Positions 61,199 to 64,000 of a DNA stretch of 64,000 bases are shown here, piece after piece. Position 1 is the stretch's first letter. Each line of letters begins with the position of its first letter. The translations under genes and the position numbers were made by a program. This stretch comes from Alicyclobacillus tolerans (GTDB lineage: Bacteria; Bacillota; Bacilli; Alicyclobacillales; Alicyclobacillaceae): positions 1-64,000 of the forward strand of contig NZ_JXBW01000012.1 of the NCBI RefSeq assembly GCF_001447355.1, in the 5' to 3' direction. Under the pieces are notes generated by a model. That model saw nothing but the letters and a program-made list of their open reading frames with translations, had not been told where the DNA came from and ran no database searches.

Positions 61199-61459
61199 TC
61201 ACCTGCTCTTCATGAGCAAGTCGATGGCCTCTTTAATCACTTGTTCGGCCGAACCACCACCGTTCAGTTCCTCGCGAATACATTGCTCCATGTTCTCACC
61301 TACGACGTACATAATGACCCGGTCCACCGCCGTTCGAATGGCGGTCAATTGGTTGACAACTTCTTTACAGCCTTTCTCCTGCTCCATCATGCCAATCACG
61401 CCGCGAACTTGGCCCTCAATTCGCTTTAAGCGATTCTTCATTTGATCGTTGTATTGCAT
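61199..61459 (-). CDS. cstR: CsoR/CstR-family repressor, persulfide-sensor (CstR) type
   Basis: An 86-residue all-helical repressor of the CsoR/RcnR (DUF156) family. Its two cysteines are at 31 (QEKGCKEV) and 60 (ENMEQC). The Cu-binding His of CsoR, normally four residues before the second Cys, is absent (ENME). Cys31 and Cys60 with no His is the arrangement of CstR, which senses persulfides through disulfide or polysulfide bridges. It sits in the same cluster as TauE and rhodanese-type sulfur enzymes. Assignment as CstR is strong inference. Confidence 0.85.
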   Translation of the reverse strand: MQYNDQMKNRLKRIEGQVRGVIGMMEQEKGCKEVVNQLTAIRTAVDRVIMYVVGENMEQCIREELNGGGSAEQVIKEAIDLLMKSR

Positions 61460-61530
61460 CCTAACCCCACCTTACCGCTCTATTCTACCTCTGTTGTGCG
61501 TTCGCCATGCTCGACCTTTGGCTTGTGTGT

Positions 61531-62331
61531 TTACAACCAATGCACGCTACTCAAGTTATCGTACAACATGTATAACGCTACGAGAATCAGCACAACGCCA
61601 AATACGGTTTGTAAGATGCGCTTCTGATGGCCCAGCTTCGTCGAGACCCATGATCCGCCTACACCGCCGATCACGCCGCCGACCACATACAGAAGGAACA
61701 CTTTCCAAGCCACCAACCCTGAAATTGCGTACGATACCGCGGTTGTAAGGCCAAATGAGCCGACGGACACGAGCGAACTACCGATGGCGTCAATCAGCGC
61801 CATACCCGTTGCAAAAATCAGCCCGGGAACAATGAGAAACCCCCCGCCAATTCCGAAAAAGCCTGAGAGTAAACCGGTGGCGCCCCCCATTCCAATCACG
61901 CGACCCATGTTCAGGCGGCCTGAAGTCGCAGCAAGCGTATCGCGATCGCCACGCCTCGTTTGCAGCAAGGTGCGAACAGCAATGATAAGTATCAGTGTGG
62001 CAAATAAAAACAGAAGAGCCTTACCGTCCACCGCCTTGCCAATGACTGAACCGATGATATCCCCGACGGCTCCTGGTATGGCAAACGCGATAGCAGGTCG
62101 CCAGCGCACATGCCCACTGCGCCAGTGTGGAATCAGATTGATCCAGGCGTTGACCGCCACAGCCAGAGCCGTCGTGCCAATCACCACGTGCGCATCGTGT
62201 ACCCTCACAACGTAGAGAAGAAGGGGTACAGCTAAGATAGATCCACCACCGCCGATGAGTCCGAGGGTAAATCCAACCACCCCGCCACTCACCACGGCCA
62301 AGATGGTTTGCCATAACGCCAGATGAATCAT
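61531..62331 (-). CDS. tauE: TauE/SafE-family sulfite/sulfonate exporter
   Basis: A 266-residue permease of the TauE/SafE family, with repeated glycine-rich motifs GFTLGLIGGGGSILAVPLLLY and GFFGIGGGFLIVPGLIF and about eight helices. In cst operons such proteins export sulfite made by persulfide oxidation. GGGAGGG precedes the ATG. It lies between the rhodanese-lactamase fusion and the CstR-like gene. Confidence 0.92.
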   Translation of the reverse strand: MIHLALWQTILAVVSGGVVGFTLGLIGGGGSILAVPLLLYVVRVHDAHVVIGTTALAVAVNAWINLIPHWRSGHVRWRPAIAFAIPGAVGDIIGSVIGKAVDGKALLFLFATLILIIAVRTLLQTRRGDRDTLAATSGRLNMGRVIGMGGATGLLSGFFGIGGGFLIVPGLIFATGMALIDAIGSSLVSVGSFGLTTAVSYAISGLVAWKVFLLYVVGGVIGGVGGSWVSTKLGHQKRILQTVFGVVLILVALYMLYDNLSSVHWL

Positions 62332-62360
62332 GGTAACCCTCCCAATCGCACATGCGCCAA

Positions 62361-62423
62361 GAACGCCATCTTATATACATATACATGCATGGGTATGTGT
62401 ATGTGCAAAATAAAATGGCGTTC
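62361..62423 (-). promoter_or_regulatory. Hairpin with alternating purine-pyrimidine loop
   Basis: GAACGCCAT (62361-62369) and ATGGCGTTC (62415-62423) form a perfect 9-bp stem. It encloses a tract of alternating pyrimidine-purine bases (TATATACATATACATGCATG, then GTATGTGTATGTG). It lies between two genes of the sulfur operon, possibly as an attenuator or operator. Confidence 0.5.
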
Positions 62424-62453
62424 CCGCGCATGTTGCGTCATCAAACATCCATA

Positions 62454-63620
62454 TCAGCCGTGGATTGCACAGCGATTCGGGCCGATTTCCATCTCACTAG
62501 CCTCGGCATCGCTCGGCTTTAGCTTGCCCATGTTGGTCAAGCGAATTTCCTGATACGCGTTCGGCTGCGGCGGTAAGTTCTCTGTTACGGCCTTGCGGAA
62601 CTCTGCGTCGTCCTCCAAACGCAACCCAGGATTCACCTGGTACAAATCACCTAATCGGGCAGACACGCGACCTTCACTGTCCAACTCTGCCTCAGTAGCA
62701 TAGTGCGCAGGTAGCACCCGCAATTCAGGCGAAAGTTGCCGATACGTCTGATAGAGCGTCTTGCGCAAATCTGGTGCCCAATCCCCAGCTTTACCAGCGA
62801 GATCGGGCCGACCAATCGATGCAACAAACAAGATGTCGCCCGTCAGGAGATATTGATGATCGACAATCAAGGACGTGCTGCCAATGGTATGCCCAGGCGA
62901 GTACACGGGCTTGATTTCGATCACGCTGTGACCAACGGCAATCGTTTTTCCTTCTTCTAAAGGCGTGAACACAAAGTTCGCTTCCGGGGCATCCTTTGGC
63001 GGCAGGAAATAGGTTGCACCGACTTCGTCCGCCAAACGACGACCGCCCGAAATGTGGTCCGCGTGCAAGTGTGTGTCGATTGCGTAGCGGATGGGAACGC
63101 CCTGTTCCTTGGCAAACTGTAAAACGCCCTGTTCCTTGGCAAACTGTACATAGACGTCGGTCATGCGCGCCGGATCGACAATCGCCGCCTCGCCATTGGA
63201 GACAATCGCGTAGGATAAGCAGCCTTTACCGACGCGCACAAACTGATAAATGGCCCCACCAGAAGCGAGATCGCCTATTTTAACTGGGTGTAGATACTCA
63301 CTCCACGCTTGCATGCCACCGGCGAGATAAGCTATATCGTGAAGGCCTGCTTCCACGAGCTGCTCGGCAACAAATTTGGACGATCCCTCTTTTGCGCAGA
63401 CGACAAGAATCGGTGCGTCCTTCGGGAGCTTGCCAAGTACGCTGTCCACGCCATCGAGCAGGTCAAAGTAGGGCACGTTGAACGACGTTACACTTTCCCC
63501 TTCAATCCGCCAGTCGGCATAGGCATCCTCATTGCGTACATCGAGAATGAACAGAGGCTCTTTGCGCAAAATCCGTTCGTAGACTTCGGCCGCGCTGGCC
63601 GCGCGGAGTTGTTGTGTCAT
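62454..63620 (-). CDS. Rhodanese-metallo-beta-lactamase fusion (persulfide dioxygenase-like)
   Basis: A 388-residue two-domain enzyme. An N-terminal rhodanese domain (residues 8-115, active Cys75 in VVCAKEGSS) is followed by a metallo-beta-lactamase domain (about 125-330, [15 protein letters not shown] and TGDILF), as in persulfide dioxygenases such as CstB. The domain order is rhodanese first, unlike CstB. A 27-bp in-frame duplication repeats QFAKEQGV at 159-176, just before the metal-binding HxHxDH motif. GGAGGTGAAGCAATC precedes the ATG at 63620, which overlaps the upstream rhodanese gene stop. Confidence 0.9.
   Translation of the reverse strand: MTQQLRAASAAEVYERILRKEPLFILDVRNEDAYADWRIEGESVTSFNVPYFDLLDGVDSVLGKLPKDAPILVVCAKEGSSKFVAEQLVEAGLHDIAYLAGGMQAWSEYLHPVKIGDLASGGAIYQFVRVGKGCLSYAIVSNGEAAIVDPARMTDVYVQFAKEQGVLQFAKEQGVPIRYAIDTHLHADHISGGRRLADEVGATYFLPPKDAPEANFVFTPLEEGKTIAVGHSVIEIKPVYSPGHTIGSTSLIVDHQYLLTGDILFVASIGRPDLAGKAGDWAPDLRKTLYQTYRQLSPELRVLPAHYATEAELDSEGRVSARLGDLYQVNPGLRLEDDAEFRKAVTENLPPQPNAYQEIRLTNMGKLKPSDAEASEMEIGPNRCAIHG
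63096..63149. repeat. 27-bp tandem duplication in the rhodanese-lactamase gene
   Basis: Two abutting units of 27 bases (63096-63122 and 63123-63149) are identical except near the last bases. The repeat is in frame and adds nine residues, so the gene stays open. Confidence 0.93.
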
Positions 63621-64000
63621 GATTGCTTCACCTCCGATTGTTCGATAGGACCTTGCCACTCCGACATGCCAGGAACGACATTGTGCACGTGGGTAAATCC
63701 GTGCTCGGCAAGTATCTGACATGCCGCATCACTGCGATTACCTGTCCGGCAGACGACGTAGATGTCCTTATCCGCATAAGCCTTTAATTCCCCAAGCATG
63801 CCCTCAAGTTGACCAAGCGGTGCCAACTTGGCTCCTGGCACGTGGCCAAACGCATATTCCATCGGTTCGCGGACATCGAGAATGACCGCATCGCTACCCA
63901 CTTTACTCGCCAATACATCGTTGCTTACGACATTCGCAAAGGTTGTCTCCGGCTTTTGTTCTTCCGGGATCGCCTTGCGAATGTAGTGATTAAAGACGCC
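63617..64000 (-). CDS. Rhodanese-domain sulfurtransferase (5' end outside window)
   Basis: The last 127 residues of a sulfurtransferase; the frame stays open to the window edge, so the start lies beyond it. The rhodanese domain ([19 protein letters not shown]) has an intact active-site loop CRTGNRS. The preceding residues ([20 protein letters not shown]) are not rhodanese-like and may end another domain. It overlaps the start of the fusion gene by 4 bases, so both are coupled in the sulfur operon. Confidence 0.88.
   Translation of the reverse strand, partial: GVFNHYIRKAIPEEQKPETTFANVVSNDVLASKVGSDAVILDVREPMEYAFGHVPGAKLAPLGQLEGMLGELKAYADKDIYVVCRTGNRSDAACQILAEHGFTHVHNVVPGMSEWQGPIEQSEVKQS

Overview
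The window looks like a chromosome segment of a Gram-positive, spore-forming member of the Bacilli, most likely Alicyclobacillaceae. This is inferred from moderately high GC, strong GGAGG-type ribosome binding sites with many TTG/GTG starts, CotF-like and CotD-like coat proteins, YuzB, YcnJ/YcnI, a ROK/XylR-type repressor, a CstR-type sensor and a 6S RNA with a 3' central-bubble hairpin. There are no rRNA genes, CRISPR arrays or transposases.

Layout. 1-387: tail of a tRNA cluster (Val partial, fMet, Phe, Met). 0.5-7 kb: housekeeping genes (cold-shock protein, PhzF-like, AarF/UbiB kinase with a coiled-coil neighbour, RsuA-type pseudouridine synthase, YuzB, lactonase). 7.1-9.3 kb: ApbE plus a ferric-reductase-like haem membrane protein. 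9.4-14.2 kb: a LacI-type regulon (peptide-type binding protein, LacI repressor, aldo/keto reductase), with the first two genes each broken by a partial tandem duplication. 14.2-17.1 kb: SGNH hydrolase, then a second flavinylation operon (FMN-binding protein, ApbE, RnfD-like). 17.9-19.8 kb: a DHA2 exporter broken by a diverged duplication with a fold-back palindrome. 19.9-22.6 kb: panC, panB and a DUF2520 ketopantoate-reductase candidate. 22.7-30.7 kb: transporters, 6S RNA, a coat protein, a thioesterase, an oxidoreductase, a propeller lipoprotein and an SdpI-like protein. 30.9-33.3 kb: an MHYT-PAS-GGDEF-EAL protein.

33.3-39.8 kb: a sugar-acid catabolic island (Gfo/Idh/MocA dehydrogenase, enolase-superfamily dehydratase, two SDR proteins of which one is degenerate, RraA-like aldolase) convergent with an ACS-family transporter; near-identical LacI/CcpA-type operator sequences lie upstream of both. 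40-46 kb: copper (ycnJ-ycnI) and phosphate (Pit-DUF47) genes. 45.1-52.3 kb: an oligosaccharide operon (binding protein, two permeases, GH3 glycosidase, ROK repressor) without its own ATPase. 52.4-58.5 kb: DedA, PAP2, an ECF sigma/anti-sigma/effector operon, ribokinase, a MEDS histidine kinase and a coat protein. 58.6-64 kb: a secreted protein of unknown function and a reactive-sulfur operon (rhodanese, rhodanese-metallo-beta-lactamase fusion, TauE, CstR-like sensor, DUF302, methyltransferase).

The most striking features are four separate partial duplications (164, 277, about 371 and 27 bp), three of which destroy a gene. They are either true rearrangements or joins between two strain variants in the assembly. 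Also notable are the sugar-acid island with its phased operators and degenerate SDR, the two flavinylation modules, and an ABC permease whose only well-placed start is an ATT codon.
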